Below, one piece after another: positions 1 through 10,840 of a stretch of 64,000 bases of DNA (the stretch's first letter is position 1; each line of letters starts with the position of its first letter). The notes beneath the pieces were generated by a model that was not told where the DNA came from, made no database searches, and was given only the letters and a program-made list of their open reading frames with translations. The stretch lies in NCBI GenBank assembly GCA_949126835.1, contig OX421509.1, positions 14,229,279-14,293,278 of the forward strand. The letters are read 5' to 3'. Made by a program: the position numbers and the translations under genes. The stretch is from Anisus vortex. Taxonomy: Eukaryota > Mollusca > Gastropoda > Planorbidae.

Positions 1-1185
1 TTTATTAACAATTGTTTCCATAATTTTACAGAAACAATTTGTGAGGGCTATTGGTCTGTAATTTACTGGATCTGTGTGATCTTTTTTCTCTTTAGGTATT
101 GGAATGGTAATTGCTTTGTTCTATTCCTTAGGAAATGTATTTTGTTGCCAAAGATCATAACAAATTTTTAATAGAGTTTTTAGTGTTAACGTTGGCAGAT
201 GTCTTATAATCTCATTATGAATTGAATCTGGACCAGGTGCAGTATTTTTGGTTTCTTTAATACATTGCGTAAGCTCGTTTATTGATATTGGGGAATTGTA
301 GTATTCAAATATATTTGTTTCAAAATTTATAGTTTCTTTTTCTATTTCTCTTTTTATTTTTTTAAAGGAGTCTGTATAATTTTCAGACGATGAATTTTTC
401 AAAAAGGTCTTTCCAATTTCATTTGCAATATCTTGTGTAGTTTCTGCATAAGTGCCATCAGCCAGTTTGATTTGTTTAATTGAACTTTTTTTAGTATTTC
501 CTTTAATTTTTCGAATCATTTTCCAAATATTATTTATGGGTGTGTTTGAATTTATTTTGTTTATATAATTTTGCCATGTAAGTAGTTTCTGTTCCCTGAT
601 TACTTGTCGAGTTTTCGCTCGTGCAATTTTAAAGGCTTTCAGGTTTTCTGGAGATGGATTTGTCTTAAAAATTCTAAGCTGTTTGTTTCTAGTTCTTATG
701 TTTTCTTTACAAATGTTTGTGAACCATGGTTTATTCTTTGTTATTTGAGATGTTATTGTGAACCATGGTTTATTCTTTGTTATTTTAGATGTTATTGTGA
801 ACCATGGTTTATTCTTTGTTATTTTAGATGTTATTGTGAACCATGGTTTATTCTGTGTTATTTTAGATGTTATTGTGAACCATGGTTTATTCTGTGTTAT
901 TTTAGATGTTATTGTGAACCATGGTTTATTCTTTGTTATTTTAGATGTTGTTTTCGGTATAGTTCGTTCACAGATTTGAAATAATGATTGTAATAAGGTT
1001 GAATATTCTTCTTGAGCATTAGAATGTATATTTATTTGAGAGAGTATTCTGTCGCATTCCAATTTAATAGTATTCCAATCAGCTTTTTTTAAAATTCCAT
1101 GTTGATGAGTTATGGGCTGATATTTTGGAGTTTGTAGTACGCAGGATAGGCTGGTGATCTGATCCATAATTATTTTCCAAAACAC
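1..1185 (-). pseudogene. LINE ORF2, linker and N-terminal reverse transcriptase (Jockey-like)
   Basis: Minus-strand reading frame joining the endonuclease-RT linker to the start of the RT domain of a non-LTR retrotransposon. Visible RT landmarks are TAPGPDSIHNEIIRHLP and, past the stop at 121, the run PVNYRPIALTNC, typical of Jockey-clade RTs; the catalytic part lies beyond the window edge. The frame is broken by an in-frame TAG after FPKE (position about 121) where the family usually has Trp, so one base change probably made it. The linker carries six tandem copies of a 13-residue unit (see 721-954). It follows the endonuclease frame (1079-1789) with one frameshift near an A7 run at about 1085. 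A dead copy is most likely. Confidence 0.85.
721..954 (-). repeat. 39-bp in-frame tandem repeat inside LINE ORF2
   Basis: Six copies of a 39-bp unit start at 721, 760, 799, 838, 877 and 916 with only a few substitutions. On the minus strand each encodes 13 residues around NKPWFT. Since 39 is a multiple of three, the repeats keep the frame. Only the copy nearest the RT (lowest coordinates) continues into the normal linker (NICKENIRTRNK), so the other five are extra. The plus strand is also open through the array, a by-product of the repeat. Confidence 0.95.
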
Positions 1186-1789
1186 TCCAAGTAAATTCCG
1201 TAAATAGAGTTGAATCTGTCATTGTTAAATCGAGATAAGATGGAGATAAAGTTGTAGCACTATGAAAAGTCGGAGTACCGTCATTAAAAATGCATATATT
1301 TCTTTCCTCTAGTAATCTTTCAATTTCTTTTCCTCTTAGGTTTGTATTATGACTTCCCCATACAGGGTTGTGGGCATTAAAGTCTCCCATAAGTATTATT
1401 GGAGGTGGCAGCTGTTTAATACGATCATCTAATTGTGAATATGCTATTGTTTGATCTGGTGGGATATAAATTGAACATATAGTTAAAGGTCTTCCTAATG
1501 TAAATCTTATAGCCACGGCTTGCATGCAGGTATTTATATTACTTTTTCTATGTAGAATATTAGTTTCTATAAAAGTAGAAGTACCTCCACATGCTATTTT
1601 TTTAGAATGTATATGGTGATAAGCGGTATAACCACGCAATTCAAAAGATTCTGTATTTAATTTTATTTCTTGTAGACAAATTACTATAGGATTTGTCTCG
1701 GTTATAATAAGTTGTAGTTCTGGAATATTATGTTTCAGTCCTCTGCAGTTCCATTGTAGAATATTCTTATATTCTGAATTCATATTCAA
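1079..1789 (-). pseudogene. LINE ORF2, apurinic-type endonuclease domain (Jockey-like)
   Basis: About 220 residues matching the exonuclease-endonuclease-phosphatase fold used by non-LTR elements to nick target DNA. In order: LQWNCRGL at the N-terminus, CLQEIKL with the catalytic Glu, MGDFNAHNPVWGS with catalytic Asp and Asn, YLDLTMT, and GSDHQPI with the catalytic Asp-His near the C-terminus. These residues all appear intact, so this domain was lost to the downstream frameshift and not to active-site change. The ORF2 product would prime reverse transcription at the nick. It lies between the gag-like ORF1 (2425-2820) and RT (1-1185). Confidence 0.88.
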
Positions 1790-2424
1790 GAATGTATATT
1801 TTTAATATTAATGCCTTAATATTTTTTTTTCTTTTTTTTTTATTTGGTTTCTGGAGGGTTTTTATGATAATATTGTGATTGATGTGGAGACTTGTTTGTT
1901 TTTCGATTTCTGTTTTTTGAAGTTATGACATTTTCTATTTCATTTTCTTATATAATTTCCATGTCGTTCTTCCGTGTACTACTATCCGTTTCTTGTTGTG
2001 TCCTTGTTTTTGAATTTAAAGGTTGAGACATTGTTTCTTTTTGTATTTGTAAGTCAGTTATTGAATCACCCTTTTTGCATGCTTGTTCCAAAATGTCCAT
2101 AGTTTTAATTTCCTTAGATTTTAAGTCCTTACTCTGATATATTTCTTTCATGTTGTTTTTCATATAATCCTTATTTGGTATGTTCTCCGGGTTAACTTTC
2201 CCTGGTTTCTATATTTGCTTGTGTTGATTTTTCTTTAGTTCATATTATTGAATTTATTTCCCATTTTTTAACACTCCATCTTGATCTTTATAATACAATT
2301 CTGGCAAGGTGGGTGTCTGTGTTTCAGCGTGTTTCATTTTCTTCATGTCTATTTTAAGAGCTCCAGCATAATTCTTTTCACTTATCAAAGATTTTTGTGC
2401 TAGAATATATTTCTTTGCATCTTG

Positions 2425-2820
2425 TTAAGGTATATTTTTTTTAGTTTTTAATTTTTGTATTTCCTTTTCTTCGATCCATCTTGGACATATTTTTGAGAAT
2501 GACAGATGTTGTCCTTCGCAGTAAATACATTTCATTTCTGCACTGCATGTTTCCATGCTGTGTCCTTCATTACCGCAACGTAGGCAGACAGCATTTCTTT
2601 TGCAGTGTTTTTTCAAATGACCAAATTTTTGACCGGTATAGCACCTCATAGGGTTTGGTATGTAGTCTTCAATTTTGATGTTTAGAAATCCTGCTTTAAT
2701 TTCCTTTGGAGGAGTTGGTTTGTTAAAAGTTAAAATTATTGTATTAGTAGCTATTTCCTTTTGATCTCTTTTTATTTTAATTCTATAAGCTGAGATAACT
2801 CCTTGACTTTTAAGTTCCAT
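2425..2820 (-). pseudogene. LINE ORF1, gag-like CCHC zinc-knuckle protein
   Basis: Partial ORF1 of the same Jockey-like element: an RNA-binding, gag-like protein. The order is an RRM-like stretch (about residues 1-55), then three zinc-knuckle candidates. The second, CLRCGNEGHSMETC, is an intact C-X2-C-X4-H-X4-C. The first, CYTGQKFGHLKKHC, has its second Cys replaced by Gly. The third, starting CIYCEGQH, has altered spacing, as is common in this family. The frame stops early on both sides. ORF1 remains recognisable at low level around 1948-2163 and up to about 3250. Confidence 0.8.
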
Positions 2821-3420
2821 TGCTATTTCATCTTCTGTACAGCATTCTAATTATTTTGACTTTATAATTCCTTTTGAGCTCTTTAGGAAGGTATGAGGTT
2901 TTGTTTCTACCGCTATTCCTGCCATACTGGTTGTTTTCAAAAAATTTTTTTAGTGTGATTTTTTTTCACATTCCACCAGAATCTGTCCTGATTGTAATTT
3001 TTTAACAGATTTGGGTTGTCCGGCCATCCCAGTTATGACCTTTTCTATGACAAACGGGGATAGTTTTGTAAGTGGCTTTTCAGATTCTTTAGATGTAGGC
3101 CTAATGGTAATAAATCTTGGTCATATTTCTGAATTTTCGTCGGTGATCGAATCCTCATCTCTTTTTCTTTTTGTCTCTCTGCTCTCCATTTTTCAAGTGT
3201 TTGGGTTTGTATACACCCGCGGCTTTAGCCGCTTCCTAAATTTTAGTAGCTAGTTTTAGTTTTAGTTTTTTTACTGTTTAGTTATATTTACAAAAAAATT
3301 AATAACAATTAAAATCACAAAAATACTTCCTAATAAGTTTTAAAACTTTAAATAAGTAAGTATTTCCGAATAAAACTCTCAAGTCATAACATCACCGCCT
3401 TTTTGGTGCGATCTTTCCTA
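2821..3420. mobile_element. Degraded 5' part of the Jockey-like LINE and AT-rich flank
   Basis: Minus-strand coding traces rich in Lys, Glu and Asp continue to about 3250 and then fade into AT-rich sequence with no feature I recognise. This is the probable 5' end region of the LINE. No target duplication could be assigned because the 3' end is outside the window. Confidence 0.4.
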
Positions 3421-3421
3421 G

Positions 3422-3445
3422 CACTGAGCTATATATAGCTCAGTG
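3422..3445. repeat. 24-bp perfect palindrome
   Basis: The 24 bases starting CACTGAGCTA are identical to their reverse complement, centred on an ATATAT core. It could extrude as a hairpin or be the footprint of an element end. No function is evident. Confidence 0.85.
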
Positions 3446-3810
3446 TTTCCTAGTATAAATGATAAAAGTATCTTTTTTTTCTCCGTGTTCATTAGTGCAT
3501 TCTAGTGCGCTTTTTTACAAACGGATGTGGTAGCTAGAGTTTTGCAACAGAGTTTCTAACCATGATATTATGGTCGTAAGTAAAATTTTGTTTATCAACT
3601 AACGGTCATACTTTTTTAAAATTCAAATGCCTGAGTTGTGTAGTTTATAATTTAATTAGACGCTTGCATTGCAAGTGTAATTTTGAATTACAACATCTTA
3701 TTATTTAAAACATACTATACTTTATCATCATTTATGAATTAACCTTGGTTTGTCATAAAAAAAATTCGCCGAGAGGACAAAATGCCTTTTTCATATCCTA
3801 AGCAATAGTT

Positions 3811-4110
3811 TTGGGGGCACGGTGTGCGAGCGACAGCAACTGGCGATAGACTGGCGATAGACTGGCGATAGACTGACGATAGACTGGCGATAGACTGGCG
3901 ATCCGAAGGTACTGGGTTCGAATCCTGGTTGCGGCTAGGACATGAGGGTGTCCTTGAGTCTACCCAGCTATGATGGGTACCTGACATAAGTTGGAGTAAA
4001 GTAAAGGCGGCAGGGCATTGTGCTGGCCACACATCCCCTAGTATGTCGTGGCCACAGAAACTGGTGAACGCTGCTTCACCAGCCCTGTGGTCAGTTTGGT
4101 CCGAAGGGTA
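3811..4110 (+). mobile_element. tRNA-derived SINE, family 1, copy 1
   Basis: A pol III B-box (GGTTCGAATCC at about 3915) follows a tRNA-like head; the body ends with a shared segment reading CACCAGCCCTGTGGTCAGTTT. Two relatives lie in reverse orientation at 45931-46175 and 61371-61612. The A-box region is overrun by an 11-bp tandem repeat (3841-3903), so transcription competence is doubtful. Confidence 0.75.
3841..3903. repeat. 11-bp tandem repeat in SINE head
   Basis: About five and a half copies of TGGCGATAGAC, one with a G-to-A change, sit just before the B-box of the SINE. The other two SINE copies do not show it, so it expanded at this locus. Confidence 0.9.
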
Positions 4111-4575
4111 GTTTTCTACTAAGCATTCCTTTTGTGCTGAACATGTAGGAGCGTAATGTTTTCATCAATACTGCATTTATCTACATACACAAAATTAAAT
4201 AAGACTTGTTCAACTATTGTACCTTTTTTCATGATAACTCATTAAAACATAAAACTTTTAAAGAAAATATTCACATTTGACAAGAGTAACATCAATAGTT
4301 AAATCACTAAACCTCGAAGCGTTGGTGGACAGAAGAGCTTGCCCCCCCCCCCGCTTCCCCCCTGCGGCTTCGCCCCTACTAATAGATAGGAACATACGTT
4401 TTACATTTTCTAAAAAAAGTATGTTTTGTTCTAATCTTGCATATGTTTGTGTCTGTTTGCGTGTGTTTGTGTGTATGTATGTGCGAATGAGGCAGACAGA
4501 CAAAAAGGGAGAGAATCTATTTAGGTAGAGACCTAATTAAAATGCTAGGATTGAACAGGAGTTACATACTTGTAA

Positions 4576-4648
4576 CCCTTACAGTCCCGGGCGCGTATAT
4601 AGCGGAACTGAAGGCAGCATAGATAGAAGTAGGTCGGTACAGAAAGGG
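4576..4648 (+). mobile_element. 73-bp TTAA-flanked MITE, copy 1
   Basis: Starts CCCTTACAGT and ends AAAGGG, followed by TTAA at 4649-4652; the left flank is GTAA, one change from TTAA. CCCTT ends with a TTAA target site are typical of piggyBac-type elements. Near-identical 73-bp copies at 23376, 41922 and 51035 define the ends. Confidence 0.85.
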
Positions 4649-4799
4649 TTAAAAGCAAATCGCTAAGCAATTAAAAAAAAAATTAAGCAGAGATAGCCAA
4701 ATTTAGGGACATGCACATGTAGGCCCTCGGGGCATATTAATATTGTTTTTATATTTCCAAAACTGCAGTAAGATGGACCGCTTGCTTTGATATTTTTGT

Positions 4800-5160
4800 T
4801 ATTTTGGTATTTGATGACTCGTAAACTCCTGTTTTTGGATTTTACGATCACAAATGGAATTAAACATCTAAGGTTTAGTAATTAGATTTGATTTTATGAA
4901 ATGAAAACTATAAATTATAATCATCCAAGTTGCCAGTTATTGTCTGATAATTAAAAGGAATATTAGAGAAGTAAAATGTCGACGAAAAGATGTAAATTAA
5001 AACTATTAAATAATATATTGGTAGAAGTAAATGTTTTAATTTTTCAATTTCTTTCTGTCATTACTTTTCATGTAGAAAGTGTAGTCAAATATCTTATAGA
5101 AGGATCATCTGTAATATATAATAAGATAAGCGTTCCCACCGTCAAAATATTTCTTTGGGC
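4800..5160. repeat. Interspersed repeat, also at 63296-63605
   Basis: A diverged copy of the sequence at 63296-63605: shared runs include GTAAACTCCTGTTT and a tail with TAGAAGGATC and a TCTGT(A/T)ATATAT motif. No coding potential was recognised. The RTE LINE to its right inserted at its distal edge. Confidence 0.6.
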
Positions 5161-5167
5161 TTTTAAT

Positions 5168-6940
5168 ATGATGATGATGATGCGTGTCCATCGTTTTCGA
5201 TGAGGACCATCCAAAGTCATGATGTCTTGTTGGTTCGGAGATGGCTGATGAGGCCTATTTTTGCCCGAAAGTATTTGCCACAGTGGAGCACAGATGCGTG
5301 GCTTTATGGCCGGTAGTAGCAGGCTGTCTTTGCTTGATTTTCTGAATTTTCGTTTTTCAGTAGCGACCCTTTTCATGTTATCTTCGTGCGCTGCTCCAGT
5401 TTGGGTAATGTTGCGCCAAGATGATTAAACCTCGGCTAGGCTTTCCCAGTCGTTTGGGTCGGTTTCAAAGTTTCTTAGGGAGTCCTACAGGGTGTATATA
5501 AGCCTCTTCTTTTGCTCTCCTCGCAAGAGCTTTCCTGCGACAAGTTCGACTTGGAATATCTTCTTGGGTAGACGTCCTCCTGGCGTGCGCATAACATGGC
5601 CTACTCATCTGAGCTGGGCTTTTCCTAGTAGGGTGTAAATGCTTAGCATGTCAGTCTGTGCGAGCACCTCAGTGTCCGGGATCTTGTCCTGTCAATCGAC
5701 CCGTTTCAACTGTCCTAAGCAGCTCAGATGGAAGTGATTTAGCTTCCTGGCGTGACGGCTTTACACGGTCATGGTTTCAGGTGCATTGGGGAGAATTGGT
5801 ATAACGGTAGCTGCATAAACTTTTAGTTTGGTTTGTAGCTCGATGCCTCTCCGATTCCTTACATTCGACCGCAGACTTCCAAAGGAGGAACTAGCTCTGG
5901 CTATCCTGATATTAACTTCGTTTATATGTCAATCGACCCGTTTCAACTGTCCTAAGCAGTTCAGATGGAAGTGATTTAGCTTCCTGGCGTGACGGCTTTA
6001 CACGGTCATGGTTTCAGGTGCATTGGGGAGAATTGGTATAACGGTAGCTGCATAAACTTTTAGTTTGGTTTGTAGCTCGATGCCTCTCCGATTCCTTACA
6101 TTCGACCGCAGACTTCCAAAGGAGGAACTAGCTCTGGCTATCCTGATATTAACTTCGTTTATATGTACAGACTGGGAGAGGGTACTGCCGAGGTATGAGA
6201 ACTTTTCCACATTATTTAGTTTTGTCCATTAACAGTGAAGAAAGGCTCAATGTGCTCACATCCGGGAGTAGACTGGTGCAAAGCTTCGGTTTTCTGGTTG
6301 ATATAATTTAACCGAAGTTGGTGCATGCCGCTGAAAACAGGTCCAGACTGCGATACATGTCTGCCTACGTGGAGTCAATCAGGGGGCAATCATCTGCAAA
6401 CGAAAAGTCCCGTATTGTCTCAATGCGGGTCTTAGATTTGGCCTGCAGTCTCCTCAGATTGAACAGCTTACCGTCAAAGCGGTACCGGAGTTTGATCCCT
6501 ACATCACTGTCTTTAAAGACATCCATTAGCATGGCTGAGAACATGAGGCTAAAGAGTGTATGAGCCAAAACACATCAATGCTTTACGCCGTTTGTAGCCT
6601 GGAAAGGTTCTGAAAATCTGCCATGGTCTTGGACTCTGGCAAGCAAGCCGTCGTGGAGTTGCTTGACCGTTTCAATGAAGATGTTTGGGCATTCAAATTT
6701 GGCCATGAGTCCCTCAATGCTGACTGTGTCAAATTCCCTTGTTAGGTCTACAAAAGTGGTGTAGATAGGAAGGTGTTTTTCTTGGCATTTTTATTGCACT
6801 TGGAGGGCAGCGAAACTCATGTCAATGGTTCCTCTCTTCTTTCTGAAACCGCACTGCCTCTCAGTCAATAGTCCCTGGTCGAGTGCATGAGTGCATCGCA
6901 GGCACAATCCTTGCAAGGATTCTCTTAAACAGACTTATTG
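5168..6940 (-). pseudogene. RTE-like LINE, RT and C-terminal domain (broken)
   Basis: Minus-strand remnants of a non-LTR RT. From 5' to 3': FRKKRGTIDMSF, FVDLTREFDTVS, the region LFSLMFSAML, the catalytic FADD motif (in FSFADDCPLI), the YLGSTLSQSVH segment, and at the left end a terminal Cys/His-like motif over 5220-5290. The 3' tail is a short GAT repeat at 5170-5182, as in RTE elements. Several frameshifts and stops make it non-functional. A second copy of the family is at 15668-16930 on the plus strand. A 237-bp stretch is duplicated in tandem (5691-6164), and an L2/CR1-like LINE has truncated its 5' side at 6940. Confidence 0.82.
5691..6164. repeat. 237-bp tandem duplication within RTE LINE
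   Basis: Bases 5691-5927 and 5928-6164 are direct copies that I read as differing at only about one position. The length is 79 codons, so the duplication would be frame-neutral in the RT, though the element was already broken. Near-identity means it is recent, or an assembly artefact. Confidence 0.9.
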
Positions 6941-6951
6941 GCTTTTATTAT

Positions 6952-8514
6952 ATAATAATAATAATTATAATATTTGTATAGCGCTGCCAACAAACATAAT
7001 GTAAGCTCAGAGCGCGTTTAACATACAACTAAGAATACGGATATTACCCTGGGCCAGGTTACAGAGCTAAATAAATTGATGATTAAAAAAAAGACAAAAC
7101 AAATACATGTAGCATTAACCGACCCAACCCATAAATAAGACAGTAAGTTTCTAAAGCATGTTAAATGTTATCTAAGGTAAATATTGAAAAAATGAGTTTT
7201 TAAGTTCTGTTTGAAAGTAACAGTAGAGCTTGTTCGCCTCAGTTGAATGGGAAGTTGATTCCACACCTTCGGACCGGATACTGAGAAGGCTCTAAGGCCA
7301 ACGGTCGTCAGAGATAAACGGGGCTCTTCCAGAAGCGATGAGTTTGCAGAACGAAGTGTTCTTTGCGGGACATAAGTTGTGATTAGTGCCTTGAGATAGG
7401 ACGGAAACTCGTTGCTAAAAATGCACTGATGGCAAAGTAGCGCCACTTTATACTCAATTCTGGCTTTCACGGGGAGCCAGTGGAGCGAGCGCAGAAGGGC
7501 AGTTCCCGAGTCTCTTTTAGACTGCAGGGCGTTACAATAGTCGATTCGCGAAAGTATCAGGGCGACTGCCAGTGTCTTTGCAGAATCATTGGACAAATAG
7601 GGTCGTATTTGGCCGAGTCTACGCAACTGTAGATATAGACCTCTGCACATATGAGAAATATGAAGGTCGAAAGACAGCGTAGGATCCAATAAAACACCAA
7701 GATTCCTCACTTTGTTAACAAATGGCACTTGACAGTTTATCACAGTGATAGATTCTGGACCAGTGAATTTGGCCAAATTACTCTTGGTTCCAATTCTGAT
7801 TATCTCTGTCTTTTCCTCATTCATTTTAAGCCCGTTTCTCCCCGACCACGAATAGACATCGGCGATTGCACAACTCACCTTTGCAGCGAGTCGAGGGGCC
7901 TCAAGAGGGACCGCATGATCTTACAGTTGCGTGTCATCGGCGTAAAAGTGATAAGATAAACCGAACGGTATGATGACCTGGCCGAGTGGATACACGTACA
8001 TAGCAAACATCACTGGTCCTAGAACAGATCTCTGTGGCACTCCATATTTCAGCGTTGAAGGTGCCGAGACGAACTCATCTATAGCAACACTTTGAGTGCG
8101 TTCGGACAGGTAAGACCTGAACCAACGAAGAACACAACCCGAGCATCCAAAAGTGGTTGCAAACCTGTCAATCAGGATATCATGGTCAAGAGTGTCAAAA
8201 GCGGCAGACAGATCAAGCATTGCCAGAATAGACACATGACCCGTATCCGATGTGCATAGTAGGTCATTGACAACCTTGACCAATGCCGTCTCCGTGCTAT
8301 GACTCTTTCGATAGGTGGACTGAAACTTCTCTAATAGGCAATGCTGCTCCAAGTGAGACAATAACTGTTTTAGCACAATACGCTCCATGACCTTCGAAAG
8401 GAATGGAAGGTTGGATACAGGCCGATAGTTTTTTAAGCACTCAGGATCGAGGCTAGGCTTCTTTAAGAGGGGCCTAACCAGTGCATGTTTCATTGATTGA
8501 TATATAGATAGATG
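6952..8514 (-). pseudogene. L2/CR1-like LINE, 5'-truncated, one nonsense codon in RT
   Basis: Minus-strand RT in one continuous frame from 8493 to 7168, interrupted only by a TAA at 7921-7923 directly after the catalytic motif YADDTQL. Upstream landmarks are LKNYRPVSNLPF, LDLSAAFDTLDH and GVPQRSVLGP; downstream are NGLKMNEEKTEI, LHWLPV and the C-terminal VWNQLPIQLRR. The 3' UTR runs to 6952 and ends in an (ATA)n-type tail. A 12-bp direct repeat GGCTTTTATTAT flanks it (6940-6951 and 8515-8526), a good target-site duplication. It inserted into or beside the RTE LINE on its left. Related 3' ends lie at 14129-14600, 53035-53115 and 59630-59950. Confidence 0.9.
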
Positions 8515-8611
8515 GGCTTTTATTATTTAGATTATAAGTAAGATATATAAATACCATCATCAATCATCAACATATATAACAGCCGTGAGTTTGTTTGTTT
8601 ATATATATATA

Positions 8612-8926
8612 CTAGTGGTTATGCCCGTCAAAATGACGGAGAAACGAACGACTACAATATTACAATATTAGTTAAGTTAATATTAATGTTAAGAGAGAAA
8701 GAAAAGAGACTATTACAATGAACGTTTCTTTTCGGTATTTAGTTTTTGTTCTTTTTAATTGTTTCTGACCCTAGCAAATGCATAATAATTGTTACTGTCA
8801 AGCGTCTGGTATTATAACGTAGCGAACAGTTGTGTTGACTTGACTTGTTATTAAAAATATTAATAAAACAGTATTGAGAATGTTTCTTTCATTATTTAGT
8901 TTTTTTTTTTTTTTTTTGTTTTGTTT
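8612..8926 (-). mobile_element. Helitron-like 3' terminus, copy 1
   Basis: Read on the minus strand: a hairpin CCGTCATTTTGACGG, nine bases, then CACTAG followed by host T. A short stem-loop about 10 nt before CTRR with insertion before T is the Helitron 3' signature. The body to the right is AT-rich and noncoding, so this would be a non-autonomous derivative. No 5' TC end could be assigned. Confidence 0.6.
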
Positions 8927-9425
8927 CTGGTCGACCTGACCCTGACATATGCATAAGAATTGTGGCCTCAAGGACAGGCGTAGTGTGTAAACCGCCGATA
9001 CATTCCCATTAAGAATACACTGGCGGGCGAACGCATGGGGCACAGCCCCCGCGGCGGGTCCGAGGTCCATTACTTTGCCGAGAGGTCACTGGTCCCGGGG
9101 GGGGGGAGGAAGCAATGGACGCTGCAATCCCGTCTCGAGAACCACCCGGTGCCTGGATGCATGAACCTATAGTAGCCTAGGCCTTTAGGATTTATGCTAC
9201 CGAGTGACAGTGCAGCTATACTGGCGAGCCACCTCGATAATGATCCTTTGGAGAACCGCAGTGAACGATCGCTGGGCTGTGAAAACCTTCACCGTTACAC
9301 GGCACGCCACGCCTTCGGCGTCTCGTTGGGTGGCTGGAGCCCGGACAGAGATTGCTCAATCCTAAGCGTTACGCCCTGGACACAAGAGCCGAAAGGCTAG
9401 TCCGGGTTTTTTAAAGAGACTTTTT
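8927..9425 (+). repeat. GC-rich module, copy 1
   Basis: About 500 bp, markedly more GC-rich than its surroundings, repeated at 10345-10840 and inverted at 11318-11785, with a shorter relative at 40045-40190. It starts near GTCGACCTGACCCTG and ends GTTACGCCCTGGACACAAG plus a T-run. Open frames are short and differ between copies, so I see no gene. Origin unknown. Confidence 0.7.
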
Positions 9426-9876
9426 AATTCGATATTAAAATGTAGCGAAGAGTTGTGTTGACTTGTTATTAATAATATTAAATAAAAATAATATACTATC
9501 TAAAAGAAAAAAAACATAAATACAAAACAATAAAAAAGGTAAAAAATATTTAAAAAAAATAGAAAATAATATTTCAATGCAATAAAAACTAAAGTGAGAA
9601 AGATTTTTTCGGTATTTAATTTTTGTTCTTGCTTATTGTATCAATAAAACAGTATTGATAATGTTTCTTTCGGTATTTAGTTTTTATTTTATATTGTTGT
9701 TGTCAAGCTTATGGTACCCGGTATTTGAAAGTAATCATTTATAAGTCTAACTTGTTTTTTTATAATTCGTATCATTTAATTTATAGAGTGTATAAAGTCG
9801 ACTTTTAAAGGATATACTCAACATATATAATTACCCTGAGTTTGTTTATATGTTTGTTTATATATTTTTTTATATA

Positions 9877-10344
9877 CTAGTGGTCATGCCTGTCAAAATG
9901 ACGGAGAAACGAACGACTACAATAGTGTTTTGTTAAGAGACAAAGAAAAGAGACTATTACAATGAATACAATGAACGTTTCTTTTCGGTTTTTAGCTTTT
10001 GTTCTTTTTAATTGTTCCTGACCCTGGCATATGCATAATAATTGTAACTGTCAAGCGTCTGGTTATAAAACGTAGCGAACAGTTGTGTTGACTTGACAAG
10101 TTATTAAAAATAGCCTATTAAATTAACAATAATATACTATCTAAAAGAAAAAAAACCCCACAATACCAAACAATAAAAAGGAAAATAATAAAAAAAAAGC
10201 GTAGAAAATAATATTTCAATACAATAAAAACTAAAGTGATAACGATTTTTTTCGGTATTTAATTTTTGTTCTTGCTTATAGTATTAATAAAACAGTGTTG
10301 AGAATGTTTCTTTCGGTATTTAGTTTTTGTTATTTTAAATTGTT
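9877..10344 (-). mobile_element. Helitron-like 3' terminus, copy 2
   Basis: Same terminal signature as at 8612, with CTAG at 9877-9880 and a slightly mutated stem (CTGTCAAAATGACGG on the plus strand). The flank to the left (TGAGTTTGTTTATATG) matches the flanks of copies 1, 3 and 4, so these four arose by local duplication and not by four insertions. Confidence 0.55.
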
Positions 10345-10840
10345 TCTGGTCGACCTGACCCTGGCATATGCATAAGATTTGTGGCCTCAATGACTGTCGT
10401 AGTGTGTAAACCGCCGATACATTCCCATTAAGAATACACTGGCGGGCGAACGCATGGGGCACAGCCCCCGCGGCGGGTCCGAGGTCCATTACACTGCCGA
10501 GAGGCCAATGGTCTCGGGGGAGGGGGATGAAGCAATGGACGCAGCAATCCCGTCTCGAGAACCACCCGGTGCCTGAATGCATGTACCTATAGTATAGGAT
10601 TTGTGCTACCGGATGACAGTGCAGGTATACTGGCGAGCCGCGAGCCACCACGATAATGCTCCTTAGGGGAACCGCAGTGAACGATCGCTGGACAGCGGAA
10701 ACCTTCCCCGTTACACGGCACGCCACGCCTTCGGCGTGTTGTTGGGTGGCTGCAGCCCGGACAGAGATTGCTCAATCCTAAGCGTTACGCCCTGGACACA
10801 AGGGCCAAAGGCTAGTCCGGTTTTTTTTAAGAGACTTTTT
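10345..10840 (+). repeat. GC-rich module, copy 2
   Basis: Near-identical partner of 8927-9425, in the same orientation and spaced about 1.4 kb from it. Confidence 0.75.

Noticed and set aside
604..984. Plus-strand ORF of EPWFILCYFRCY repeats
   Set aside because: It is the complement of the 39-bp repeat in LINE ORF2; the minus-strand reading has clear RT and endonuclease context.
10259..10775. Minus-strand ORFs across the GC-rich module
   Set aside because: The homologous copies have different, shorter frames, so coding is not conserved.
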